DNA of 64,000 nucleotides from Saprospiraceae bacterium (GTDB lineage Bacteria > Bacteroidota > Bacteroidia > Chitinophagales > Saprospiraceae), in assembly GCA_016715245.1 (NCBI GenBank), contig JADKAS010000002.1, positions 186,001 through 250,000 of the forward strand, given 5' to 3'. Below are positions 41,412 to 50,455 of the stretch, in pieces; the stretch's first letter is position 1, and each line of letters starts with the position of its first letter. The notes below the pieces were generated by a model. The model saw only the letters and a list, made by a program, of their open reading frames with translations, made no database searches and was not told the origin of the DNA. Made by a program: the position numbers and the translations under genes.

Positions 41412-41762
41412 CTAAGTTCCAATTTGTCCGTGTAAAAATTGTCCAAGTATAAGTAAAATCGTCAAGCCTAAAAGCCAAAATACATTTTTTCGTTGTCCCT
41501 TGATAGATGTCCGAATAGCAAACAAAAGTGTCGTAAGGAAAATTAGTCCCCAAACGAGATTAACTGTCGAATAAAGTCCTGCTGTCTTATAGTAATATGG
41601 TGTCGGACCTTCTCCACCAAATGGATAGCCGTCTGTCTTATTAAGAATACCAATTAGGTAAAACTCGCTCAAGTTCATAAGTGTCAATAGTCCGCTAAGC
41701 AATATTGTCAATATTGAAATTGTCAAAAAAGTCGGTCTGTTGATAATAGTTTGTGTCGTCAT
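41412..41762 (-). CDS. Small membrane protein of a cassette
   Basis: The protein has 116 residues with three hydrophobic segments (about 12-32, 60-82 and 92-108). It is of no known family. It is the first gene after leader copy B and is translationally linked to the gene at 41141. Confidence 0.6.
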   Translation of the reverse strand: MTTQTIINRPTFLTISILTILLSGLLTLMNLSEFYLIGILNKTDGYPFGGEGPTPYYYKTAGLYSTVNLVWGLIFLTTLLFAIRTSIKGQRKNVFWLLGLTILLILGQFLHGQIGT

Positions 41763-41772
41763 TTAAAATGTG

Positions 41773-41825
41773 CCACAACATCTGTATATACGAACCTCCC
41801 CCCAAATACATTCGCATATATTCTC
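41773..41825 (-). repeat. attI-like leader, copy B (partial)
   Basis: The first 45 bases match copies A and C (with the run of C and GTATATACAGATGTT on the minus strand), then the similarity stops; the leader promoter part is not kept. After the GTT the sequence goes directly to the start of the gene at 41762. Confidence 0.5.
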
Positions 41826-43121
41826 TATCTCAGATATCCTTTTATCTATTATAAGAAGTGTCCCTGGGTACATAAGGTAAAACATTCCGGATTTCATCTC
41901 TCCCATCCAACACCCTAAGCCAGCAAACCTGTTCCCCTCTGGTTTTTCTGTAAAGGACATATATTCTTGTGAAAAAGTGTTTATATTCATGTGCTACCTT
42001 ATGATTCAGCAAATATAAAAAAGATTTTGAATGACACAAAAATTATTTCCACTTTTAGATAACTTAATACACTCCTCTGCTTAGCATCGTATTTTTATTT
42101 TAGTGCGAAGTGGATGTCTATATTTCAAGTCTTGTTCTTTTTAACAAAACAAACATATTATATACATCTAGCACAAAACAATTCCTCTGTTATTTGTCAA
42201 TTACGTACTATCTAAAAAAAAAATTTACCCTCCTTTTTCCACCTTCCTACCTTACATTTTCCCCCAAAAACCGGTGATAAAAATCATTTTGTTTTTTAGA
42301 AAAATGATTTCTACACGAAAATCTGATAGGTTTTTTTTTGAAAATGCCCCAAAATCACCGAAAGTTGGACCATTTTTTTTTGAAAATGCCCCAAAATCAC
42401 CGAAAGTTGGACCATTTTTTTTTGAAAACGTCCCAAAATTACTAAAAGTTGGGGCATTTCCACTGGAAAAATGATTTTTTCAACGTGATTTGGGGCCTTT
42501 TCATTTTGAAATGCCGCAACTTCAACAATTTTTTGGGGATTTTTTTTTTGCTAAGTATCATACCCGATAAAATTTAATACCTTTTTTTTTTGCAGAGTAT
42601 CTTCTACAACCATTTCTTATACCTTTTTTTTTTGAAATGTAACATTCTGCATCATTATTGGGTGATTTTTTTTTTGCAGAATGATTTTCACCATATTTTT
42701 TGAGACTTTTTTTTTGGAAAAATGATTTCCGCATCGTTTTTTATTACTTTTTTTTTCCGGAAAATGATTTTTTCAACAATTTTTGCCCCAAAACCCAAAA
42801 AATACCCGCCAAAAACACCAAAAAACATATTATGATTTTGTGTATGTCGCAACTTTTTTGTCGTTTGGCCGACATTTCTGCGGAAGTCGCAACTTTTTAA
42901 GGTTTTTTTAACTAAAAGTTGCGGAATCCACAACTTTTTCTGAAAAATTTGTAAAATTTGACGAGAATTTGACTATATTTTTGTCCTCGATAATGGATCA
43001 GATATTTTGGTCAGGATTCAAGTCGGTAAACTACATTTGTCAGAGCTCTATGTTTACCTCACATCCAAAACAAATTTTTTTGAACCGAATTTTTTTATTA
43101 ACTATTTTAAATTTTATTCAA
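41826..43121 (+). other. Gene-poor, homopolymer-rich region
   Basis: About 1.3 kb without a supported gene. From 42.2 to 43.0 kb it is full of runs of 8-10 T, each followed by G-A-A-A-A or by G-C-A-G-A, and of repeated G-T-T-G or C-A-A-C phrases. A frame at 41763-41990 runs into the leader repeat and is probably not a gene. Confidence 0.5.
42331..42456 (+). repeat. Three tandem 42-bp units
   Basis: Each unit begins with nine T and then G-A-A-A-A and contains CCCCAAAATCACCGAAAG. The units start at 42331, 42373 and 42415; the third has several changes. Being a multiple of three, the unit also gives a repeated peptide in one frame, but no gene context supports translation. Confidence 0.75.
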
Positions 43122-43855
43122 ATGAAAAACACAAATTTTTCTGTTTTAAACAAGTACCGTGATGGTGAATTTATTCAGTACATGAAAAACTCAGTAACCA
43201 TCTGCGAAGGTTACGACCTCAAAACGTTACAATTGGAAAAAAGGGTTACCGCCCTGCACGATGCTACTATGCATATGGATGAGATGTTTTTAACGACCAG
43301 ATCGCACAAGCTTACCCTGAGTTACAATCATTGGAAAAGGAAAGAAACACGGTGCTGAAAGCCATTCGTTCGACCCTTGAAAATACAATAGACATCGGTG
43401 CGGTAGAAACGGCAGAAGCGGCCCAACTTTTATTGAACAACTATATTGTCCACGGACGAAGAATCGAAAAGCTGCAATCGCAGCAAAAAACAGCCACCAT
43501 CCATGCTCTGATGAATGACTGGGCTTCTGAACCGATTCTTTTGCAAAGTGTCGACACGGTAAAACTCAATGACTGGGTCAGTCTGTTGTCTGACAAAAAC
43601 ACGGAGTTTAACGCAAAATATGTTCAAAGGTCTTCTACCAGAATCAAAACAGTAGAAATCAAAAGCAGGAAGAAGTTGACCAAAACCGCTTTCCTCGAAT
43701 TGATTCAGGATATGGAGTCCTACTTCAGGGTAAGTGAAGACAACACATTATACAAAGAAATACTGGACAAACTGTCTGCTTTGACGACAGATTACAAAAC
43801 ATCCGTCATTGGTCGACTGAGCGACAGAAAAAACCTGCCGATTTTCCTCCGGTAG
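43122..43855 (+). CDS. DUF6261-like protein, frameshifted
   Basis: From the ATG at 43122 the frame runs to about 43295 and then continues in another frame to 43855, giving about 243 residues. One more T in the T5 run near 43293 would restore F-N-D-Q-I-A-Q-A-Y-P-E-L. The family is abundant in Bacteroidota, all helical, function unknown. It points against the minus-strand cassettes and has its own terminator, so it is not part of the cassette series. Confidence 0.7.
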
Positions 43856-43902
43856 AAGAGCCGGTGCTGGCGAGCTAAGTTGGTTGTTATAATTTTCATG
43901 TT

Positions 43903-43940
43903 AAAAAAGGGCACATTATCGAAGGATAGTGTGCCCTTTT
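43903..43940 (+). terminator. Terminator after the DUF6261 gene
   Basis: Stem GGGCACATTATC/GATAGTGTGCCC (with G-T wobbles) and loop GAAG, preceded by A and followed by T runs, so it can act in both directions. Confidence 0.8.
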
Positions 43941-44097
43941 GATTTGTAGGGGGGACAGCTGCTGTTTTTGAAAATTGGACCTGGAGTTTGCATATTGGCA
44001 ACAGGAGGAGTTAAACAACAATTTGTTTTATTTGCTTTTACTATATTTGTTGAGAAGGAAAGGTCTCTTACTGTGAAAGATGGGGTGTATTTTTTTC

Positions 44098-44250
44098 GAA
44101 CAGCGTTTTGCCACTCTCCGAAGGTGGCGATGTAGAAGCACTTCACTGTCAACCAGGCACAAACTTTGATAGAAGCACGACTTGTCCCGCCTTAGCGGGA
44201 AAGCTTGATTTAACCACTGAACCGCCACTTTTGGGCTGGTGCTGTTAGCT
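44098..44250 (-). repeat. attC-like palindrome 6 (long form)
   Basis: GAACAGC pairs with GCTGTTAGC at the ends and GGTGGCG with CCGCCAC further in; the middle hairpin TCCCGC-CTTA-GCGGGA is perfect. Its core is nearly the same as that of the element at 34211-34366. It follows the gene at 44319. Confidence 0.65.
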
Positions 44251-44318
44251 ATTGCCATTCTATTTACCTTCGGCCTGGCCTTTATAATGTTTTCCATATT
44301 TGTTCACAGCACATTATG

Positions 44319-45461
44319 TCATTCTTCTTTGTATTCTGAGAAAGTGGAAAAGGTTTTTCCACCAAAGCGGCTCAATCCAAAACATCTTGTGCCAAACCAA
44401 AGATTCCCGTCTTTATCTTCTAAAATACTACGAACTGAATTGTTGATTAGTCCATTAGTCGTTGAATAATTTTTAAAAGTTTTTCCATCATAGGAGAAGA
44501 CACCGCCTTTATCTGTTCCGGAGCCAAATGCTTCCCTTTTATCTTCTAAAATTGTAGTGACACCATAGCTAAGAAATACTTCACTTTCTCCAAAACTTGT
44601 AAATTTTTTTCCATCATATCGACAAATTCCGTGTCTTCTGGTGGCAAACCAAATATTTCCAGCTTTATCTTCTGTCATAGAATGAATCATATCATCAGTA
44701 ATGTAGTCTGGTGAATGGACATATTTTGTTTCGGAAGAAGAATAAGCATTACTTCTTTCATCTTCAAGGAATAAATAATAATCGGCAGATGGGAGAAAGT
44801 GAGTAAGGGTTTTTCCATCGTATCGCCACACACCACCTCTGTTAAATGAACTGAACCAGATGTTCCCCTTTATATCTTGTATAATATCACTAATCATTTT
44901 TTCGTGCTTATCAGCTAAGAATGGGTGCTCATATTTGTAAAGAAAATTAGAAAGGTTAGTACCATCATACCGATAAATTCCTTTATTCATTGCGCTAAAC
45001 CAAATGTTACCCACTCGGTCTTCCAACAGGCTGGTAATGTCAAATTTAGCCAAACTATCTGATTCAAAATATTTACTAAAATTTTTCCCATCATACTTAC
45101 ATATTCCTGCATTTGTGCCGATCAGGATATTCCCTGATTTAACCTGAATAATGGTACTCGTATAATTGTCACAGAGTCCATCTTTCGTTGTGAAATTGGT
45201 AAATGATTTTCCATCAAAGCGGTAAACACCTTCTCCACTTGTGCTGAACCAAAGGTTGCCATCTCGGTCCTGCAACTCACAAGTTATATTTCCTGAGGTA
45301 ACACCTTGTGTCTGTACTATTTTTGGTTGATCGCCTTCAATTGGTGTTTGTTGATTTGTATTTTCATTTGTTAAGTCTGTTTTGACTTGTGCATTACACG
45401 ATGTGACAACAAATAGCAATGACAGTAATAGGTGATTTATATTTAGACAATGGTTGTTCAT
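44319..45461 (-). CDS. Two-component-regulator-type beta-propeller lipoprotein
   Basis: The protein has 380 residues. It has a lipoprotein signal (L-L-F-V-V-T-S-C) and seven or so repeats of the D-x-x-G-N-(I/L)-W-F-(S/A)-(T/S)...G-(V/I)-x-R-Y-D-G-K-x-F form, the Reg_prop (two-component regulator propeller) repeat. In full-length hybrid sensors this propeller senses ligands; here only the propeller is present, with no kinase. It is a single-gene cassette with an attC-like site after it. Confidence 0.8.
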   Translation of the reverse strand: MNNHCLNINHLLLSLLFVVTSCNAQVKTDLTNENTNQQTPIEGDQPKIVQTQGVTSGNITCELQDRDGNLWFSTSGEGVYRFDGKSFTNFTTKDGLCDNYTSTIIQVKSGNILIGTNAGICKYDGKNFSKYFESDSLAKFDITSLLEDRVGNIWFSAMNKGIYRYDGTNLSNFLYKYEHPFLADKHEKMISDIIQDIKGNIWFSSFNRGGVWRYDGKTLTHFLPSADYYLFLEDERSNAYSSSETKYVHSPDYITDDMIHSMTEDKAGNIWFATRRHGICRYDGKKFTSFGESEVFLSYGVTTILEDKREAFGSGTDKGGVFSYDGKTFKNYSTTNGLINNSVRSILEDKDGNLWFGTRCFGLSRFGGKTFSTFSEYKEE

Positions 45462-45536
45462 TTTTCAGATTTTAAATTATACTATTTCTGTTTGTGTTTT
45501 GCTGAATGTTATTGGTGGAAGTTTTCAATGGTTGTT

Positions 45537-45605
45537 GCCAGCATTGAGTAAATGCGACGTGTGACGTTAGGAGCATGACCATCATATACATTGTTATGCA
45601 TATAC
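45537..45605 (-). repeat. attC-like palindrome 7
   Basis: On the minus strand the start GCATAACAATG and the end CATTTACTCAATGCTGGC resemble palindrome 4 (AACAATGCATGG and GCATGCTCACGTTGGC types). The pairing in the middle is weaker. Confidence 0.5.
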
Positions 45606-45652
45606 CTTTACCTTTTACCCTGTTGCACATCCAAAGAAATATTTACAGAATT

Positions 45653-46305
45653 TTACTTGTAAACCTCTTTTTCTAAGTAGATTTTGAATTTTTCGCAGTC
45701 CACAAATTTTTCGCAATAAATTCCTAACATTCTATAATCCATTGAATTTCCCATAAACACTTTACCGATAAGTGGAATTAGAAATTTTAAGTAAAACATA
45801 TAAGGAATTATTAACAATTTATTTTTTGGTTTTGAGATTTCAACAAAAGCAAATTGACCGTTTATTTTTAATATTCTATTTACTTCTTTCGCCAATATTT
45901 TCAATTTTCATCTGAGAATGTTTTAAGACCAAATGTTGAAACTATGTAATCACTTGAATTTGAATCAATATCATTATGTAGGACATTTTCTTCTCGTATC
46001 GAAATTTCAAGCGAATGATACTTGTTTATTCTTTCGTTTGCTTTTATGTTCATTGCAGGTGAAATATCAACTCCTATCAATTGATGATTCTGTTTAGATT
46101 CTTTATCTATTAAATCCCAAGTCTCACCCATTCCTGACATCAAATCAAATCCCTTTTCAATTTCTATATTCCAATCAATTTCCCTTATGCACTGTTTTCT
46201 CCATCTTTCTGTGAAGCCAAATGAAGATAAATAGTTTGCAGTTCCATATGTCTTGGACATTCGGTTAAACAAATTTTCTACAAACTTTTCATCATATATA
46301 TCCAT
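45653..46305 (-). CDS. UbiE-type SAM methyltransferase, frameshifted
   Basis: Frames 46305-45901 and 45904-45653 form one protein of about 216 residues. It starts like UbiE/COQ5 methyltransferases (F-N-R-M-S-K-T-Y-G-T-A-N-Y-L-S-S-F-G-F-T-x-R-W-R). The SAM-binding loop is M-S-G-M-G-E-T-W and acidic strand G-V-D-I-S. The break lies near 45905. UbiE-type enzymes methylate quinone precursors, but the small-molecule target here is open. Confidence 0.75.
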
Positions 46306-46324
46306 TTACTTTTTATTGGTTTTG

Positions 46325-46388
46325 CACAACGGTTTGGCTTTGTGATGGGCGACCGACAGGGAGCATATCGTCATAGCAACTGTTATGG
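46325..46388 (-). repeat. attC-like palindrome 8
   Basis: GCACAAC and GTTATGG form the outer cores. Pairing of the inner arms (GGTTTGGCTTTGTGAT and the TGCTATGACGAT side) is partial. It ends in TGTTATGGCTTCGTGATT, the same 18 bases as palindrome 9. Confidence 0.5.
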
Positions 46389-46396
46389 CTTCGTGA

Positions 46397-46567
46397 TTAA
46401 GTCCTTCTTTGATTTTGATTGTTTTGTTTTTGGCAGTGGGCTCTCGTAATTTCTCCAATTGCTTTATAATGTGCAATTACTTTTGATATGAATTCTCTAT
46501 CAGCTTTAGTTTGTTTAGTTGGTTCTACAACAAAATCTACACCTTTGGGCTCTATTCCTAATTTCAT
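46397..46567 (-). CDS. Small protein, possible antitoxin partner
   Basis: A 56-residue frame starts at an ATG at 46567 and ends with a TAA at 46397, just before the attC-like site. It is charged and helical (K-A-D-R-E-F-I-S-K-V-I-A-H-Y-K-A-I-G-E-I). It begins 34 bp after the gene at 46602. Two-gene cassettes with one small charged partner are often toxin-antitoxin pairs; that is only an inference here. Confidence 0.5.
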   Translation of the reverse strand: MKLGIEPKGVDFVVEPTKQTKADREFISKVIAHYKAIGEITRAHCQKQNNQNQRRT

Positions 46568-46601
46568 TTTTTTGATTATACTAAATTTGGATAATATTGT
46601 T

Positions 46602-47102
46602 TTATAAGTTGAAATGCTGGTTTAGGGAAGATGACCATTTTAATCCACCAACATGGATTGCACCTAATGACTTCTCATAATGATCTACTAACTTAGATTT
46701 AGAAACAAAAGAAACTAATCCTAGGTTCCCATTGTCCCAACTAAGTCTGCACTCATAAGCTAACAAATTTCCAGGGACACCTTCATAAACTTTGTTTTTT
46801 CCAATATTAAATGGTGCATTTTCGATTATATTTACAAAAACATGGTCATTTCTGTCTTCTAAACTAATAAGTCCTTGTATTATGTTTTCATTTCCTAATA
46901 TCACCAATTTGTAGACAATAACTCCTTCTTTCTTCAGTTCACCTTTCCAATTGAAGTTCCAACCCCTGTTTTTGGTTACAAGCTTAAGATCATTTGGAGT
47001 TACTTCAAGAACATCCGTTGGCAAGTTATCGCCAGAAATAGTATTGACTATACTATTTGTCAATTTATCTATCCAAACGCCTAATTGCTTTTGTTTTGCC
47101 AT
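46602..47102 (-). CDS. GNAT-like fold protein of a cassette, possible toxin
   Basis: The protein has 166 residues. The middle and end (E-N-A-P-F-N-I-G-K-N-K-x-Y-E-G-V-P-G-N-L-L-A-Y-E-C, then V-S-F-V-S-K-S-K-L-V-D-H-Y-E-K-S-L-G-A) resemble small GNAT-like proteins of Bacteroidota in which G-V-x-G-N-L-x-A-x-x-C fills the acetyl-CoA loop. A clear Q/R-x-x-G-x-G/A motif is not present. It is followed by a 56-residue partner, so an acetyltransferase-type toxin system is possible but not proven. Confidence 0.5.
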   Translation of the reverse strand: MAKQKQLGVWIDKLTNSIVNTISGDNLPTDVLEVTPNDLKLVTKNRGWNFNWKGELKKEGVIVYKLVILGNENIIQGLISLEDRNDHVFVNIIENAPFNIGKNKVYEGVPGNLLAYECRLSWDNGNLGLVSFVSKSKLVDHYEKSLGAIHVGGLKWSSSLNQHFNL

Positions 47103-47260
47103 TTACTCGTTCAAGACCCTATATCTCTGATCTCCAACCACAAAGATAAGGATTCCTGTGGGAAGTTCAGATAGATTTATCTTGTTTTGTCCTGTAGAAA
47201 TCTTTGTGTTTTATTTGTTGATATTGTTTTGGCTTGGCTGGTTATCTTCATTTCATGAGA

Positions 47261-47329
47261 CATAACGGTTTGGCTACCCGACGGCTCGTCCCGATAGGGC
47301 GAGATGTACGTTGTAGCCTGTGTTATGGC
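47261..47329 (-). repeat. attC-like palindrome 9 (short form)
   Basis: ATAAC-GGTTT-GGCTAC faces GTAGCC-TGT-GTTAT, giving perfect R (5 bp) and L (6 bp) stems with spacers of five and three bases. The inner hairpin GCTCGTCCC/GGGCGAG is also paired. At 69 bp it has the size and shape of a typical attC. Confidence 0.75.
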
Positions 47330-47416
47330 TTCGTGATTTCTTCTTCTCATCTTTGTTTGTTAACTCAATTTAGTATTTAAAAAACATTTACAACTTTATG
47401 TATGTTCAAAACTTCA

Positions 47417-49980
47417 CTACTTAGTAATATCAATTATTCCATTTATCGAAAGCAATGAACCAGATGTATTCTGAAAATCAGAGTTTGTACATTGCTGAAA
47501 ATACAAATATCCATTATTATAAAAAGAAGAATTATTTTTATTAAGGAATCCAATATAACTACAATCTTTAATTTCAATAATTGAGTTCGGAAAACTAAAA
47601 ACTTGACCATTATCATTTTCCATTCCAATATCACCTGATTTTACTTTTAGTATTAATTGTCCATAATTAAATATGGTACTTTGCGAATTAACTATAGCTT
47701 TATTGGGCAATATATTTGCCAATGTGGTGCCAACGTTAGAGAATGTACTTAGGTTGTTATTAAAAATACCTATACTATCAATTCCAAAATATTTAATTTA
47801 TTTTGATTTTCAAACGATGAGTTTTGATTCACCAAACCATAAAAGGAATTTTCAATGACGACAGTGCCATTATTTATAAAAGTCGAGCTAACATTTTTTA
47901 TTCCAAATGAATCAGGCCCCATTACATGAAGCTTACCCCAACCTTGAATATAGATGTAACCCATGTTCAATAGTTTTTTGCTACTGCTGTAGAAAAGTCC
48001 CTTATTCTTACTGTAGATCCTATTGGAACTAATACATAGGTACAACTATCCGGGATAATTCCTCCAATCCAATTCTGTGGATCCATCCAATTTTCAAAAT
48101 CGAACCCACCTGCCCAAGTGATTGTATCACATGGTGGGTTGTATTGATTGTATTGATGTATATAAATGTATGATTCTGAAATATCAGATATACACCCATT
48201 TGAATCAACTTGCACAAAATATTCCCCAGACATATTTACAAAAATAAATGAATCAACGGCATTAGAAATTTTACCATAATGATTGTACCATTGATTGCCA
48301 AATGCAGCACTGGATATAAGTGTGCTATCATTCAGTTCTGAAATTATTGGTGTTTGAGGTTTGTACCCAACCTGGATAAATATCTTATTTTTAATTGTGT
48401 CTGAACCCACTATTGCTTTTACAATCATATAACCACTCATAGCTTGATTGGTAATGTTAATGGTAATAACATTTGTTAGACTACTCCCAACAAAACCAGT
48501 TGGCAATGACCAAATATAGTTACTTGCTCCTGGAAAAGGCGACACCGAATAGGTAAGTAGTGTATCTGATCCAATACAAACTATTTTTTCCCCTTGTATT
48601 CCGGGTAAAATATTTAGTTGTATGAATTTTGCAGTGTCACAGTTCTCTTTATTAAATATACTTGTGTTATAAGTACCTACATAAAAAAATGTTTTGACCC
48701 ATCATATAAATACATAGTGTCATTTTCATAGTTGTATATAGTATCTATAATAAAGGAGAATACAACATTTGTAATGTTACACTATCCCTCTCACTCAACA
48801 TGGGTTCAGCCACCTGAGAAGTTGAAAAAAACATGATATCTTCATTATTAAAACTATGCCCCAGACCCAATGAGTGACCCATTTCATGAATCAAAGTTTT
48901 TAATCTAGAAGTAAAAGATGGAGTATTAGATACATGGATAATAGACCGATATATCTCTCTATATGGATAAAATCCGAAACCTCCTACTTGTGCATAATTA
49001 AAACCGTAAGGCCAAAACTCTATTTCTATGTCAACGCCATTATAAGGGTTACCGCCTTGACCCTGTTCTGGTACCCAATTAAAAGATAACACATTGGGAA
49101 ACATGGTCTCATATATTGTAATAACAGAATCAACCAGCATACTATCTATGGCATTGCTTGCATTGGCATATATACTTAAAACAAATGGAGTAGGTTTATT
49201 CCATCTATTATTTTGCAATATGGCAAAATTTCCTTCTGCCAAATGATTGTCGATACAGTATTCATTTTCTAATTTTTGTCGAAAAGTATCTATGACTGCC
49301 CAATCACCAATGGCTGCCATCATTGCCCCAATTCTGTCGTAAGCATAGCCACAAGTAGCTAAACACTGAGGAAACAAATCCAAGACTTCTTCATATTTTT
49401 CTACTGCATCATATCTTTGGCCTAATCCATTATAATAGTCACCTTTCATAAGCAATGCTTCAGCACTTTGACAAATATCAGGGAAATGTGCCACAATTGT
49501 ATCTATCATCTGAAAGCCTAAAGTATAGTTAACCGGGGTCAATAATCCGCCTGCAACCTGTTGCATAGCCCATGCATCTGAAGGTACAAATGATAGCCCT
49601 GGATTTGGATAATTAGAATACCAACTTGATCCGGTTGTAATTGTGCTAAAAAATTGTCCAGGATACAAATCAATTATTTTCTGCCATTCAATGATTTGAT
49701 TTTGAGGAGTATAACCATACTGATATATTTTTCCTATGAAATACTGTGTGTCATCTTTGAGGTAACTATTAGGATAATTATTGATGACTTCCTCAAATTG
49801 ATTTCTTACTAAAATAATAGTATTCACAATAGTAATTGAATCTGAACAGCATAAGTTTAAAGTTTGGGCATTAAAATATTGAATTGCATTTATTAATTGT
49901 GTGGTGTCGCTTAAGTTATTTGCTTTAGAATGAAGGATAGAGCTGATTGCGATTCCTAACACTAAAATAAATGATTTCAT
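47417..49980 (-). CDS. Secreted matrixin-type metalloprotease with C-terminal solenoid, several frameshifts
   Basis: The first frame (49980-48745) gives a signal peptide, a helical repeat region (tetratricopeptide-like) and H-E-M-G-H-S-L-G-L-G-H at about residues 365-375, the zinc-binding motif of metzincins (HExxHxxGxxH). Similarity continues through frames near 48745-48545, 48545-47967, 48045-47770 and 47780-47417, with an Ig/PKD-like segment (S-P-F-P-G-A-S-N-Y-I-W-S-L-P) and a beta-solenoid of asparagine-rich repeats. Joined, it has about 850 residues. No palindrome separates the frames, and the short attC follows the last one, so one gene is likely. It was the first cassette after leader C. 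Confidence 0.6.
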
Positions 49981-50069
49981 AAAATTGATATTTTTTTATT
50001 AATAATTAGTTTAAACTCAATATTTGCAACTCAAAGGTTAGTATTGCTTTGTTGTTTACATCTCATGAG

Positions 50070-50288
50070 CCATAACATCTGTATATACGAACCTCCCCCC
50101 AAAAACATTCGCATATTCACTATGTGCGGATACGGTTATTTTGATCATGGTTATCGTTATTTGAAACAAATGTAAACATATTCTGTATTTGGTCCAACGG
50201 ACTGCTGATGTTTTTATTGTTAATTGAAAGAATGTGCGAATAACTTATGGCGGTCTTGTAACCCATAGGGTGAATTAACTTTTGCGGG
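50070..50288 (-). repeat. attI-like leader, copy C
   Basis: It matches copy A over more than 200 bases with many substitutions. On the minus strand it has the promoter at 50197-50167, the G-rich stretch and GTATATACAGATGTT, then diverges at ATGGC, where the cassette with the metalloprotease begins. It lies at the upstream end of the whole array. Confidence 0.55.
50167..50197 (-). promoter_or_regulatory. Candidate cassette promoter in leader C
   Basis: On the minus strand TTGG (50197-50194) and TACATTTG (50174-50167) are 19 bp apart, matching the Bacteroidota promoter. The same -7 box is kept in copy A (TATATTTG). It would drive the first cassette gene. Confidence 0.5.
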
Positions 50289-50414
50289 AAAAATTAAACA
50301 ATACTTTTATGTTTATGTCTTGCCAAATAATCAATCCAAATTATTTGCAGAAAAGAGCAAAATGTAAAGCCTCGTCTTCTTTCCCAACCCATCCTTTTTT
50401 ATTCCGATTTTTAT

Positions 50415-50422
50415 TACCTTTG
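50415..50422 (+). promoter_or_regulatory. Candidate -7 box of icmF
   Basis: TACCTTTG matches the TAnnTTTG consensus and lies 33 bp before the start codon, in a T-rich stretch. Confidence 0.5.
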
Positions 50423-50455
50423 CACCACAATTCTTAATTGTTAACAACAAATCAT

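Larger units (their letters stand above)
43856..44318 (+). other. Gap with terminator and attC-like site
   Basis: This 463-bp gap holds the terminator at 43903-43940 and the long attC-like element at 44098-44250. Nothing else was recognised; frames within the element are shadows. Confidence 0.5.
49981..50455 (+). other. Gap with leader C and the icmF promoter
   Basis: This 475-bp gap holds the third leader copy (50070-50288) and then about 165 bases ending in the icmF promoter. No intI gene or fragment of one was found in either direction. Confidence 0.5.

Noticed and set aside
41763..41990. A 75-codon frame on the minus strand at leader B
   Set aside because: Its last 18 codons are the leader repeat, and related frames in copies A and C are not kept in the same phase. 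Most likely a chance frame over the att-like element.
42274..42474. A frame with three repeats of a 14-residue peptide
   Set aside because: It is created by the 42-bp tandem units with runs of nine T. There is no promoter, start-site context or family.
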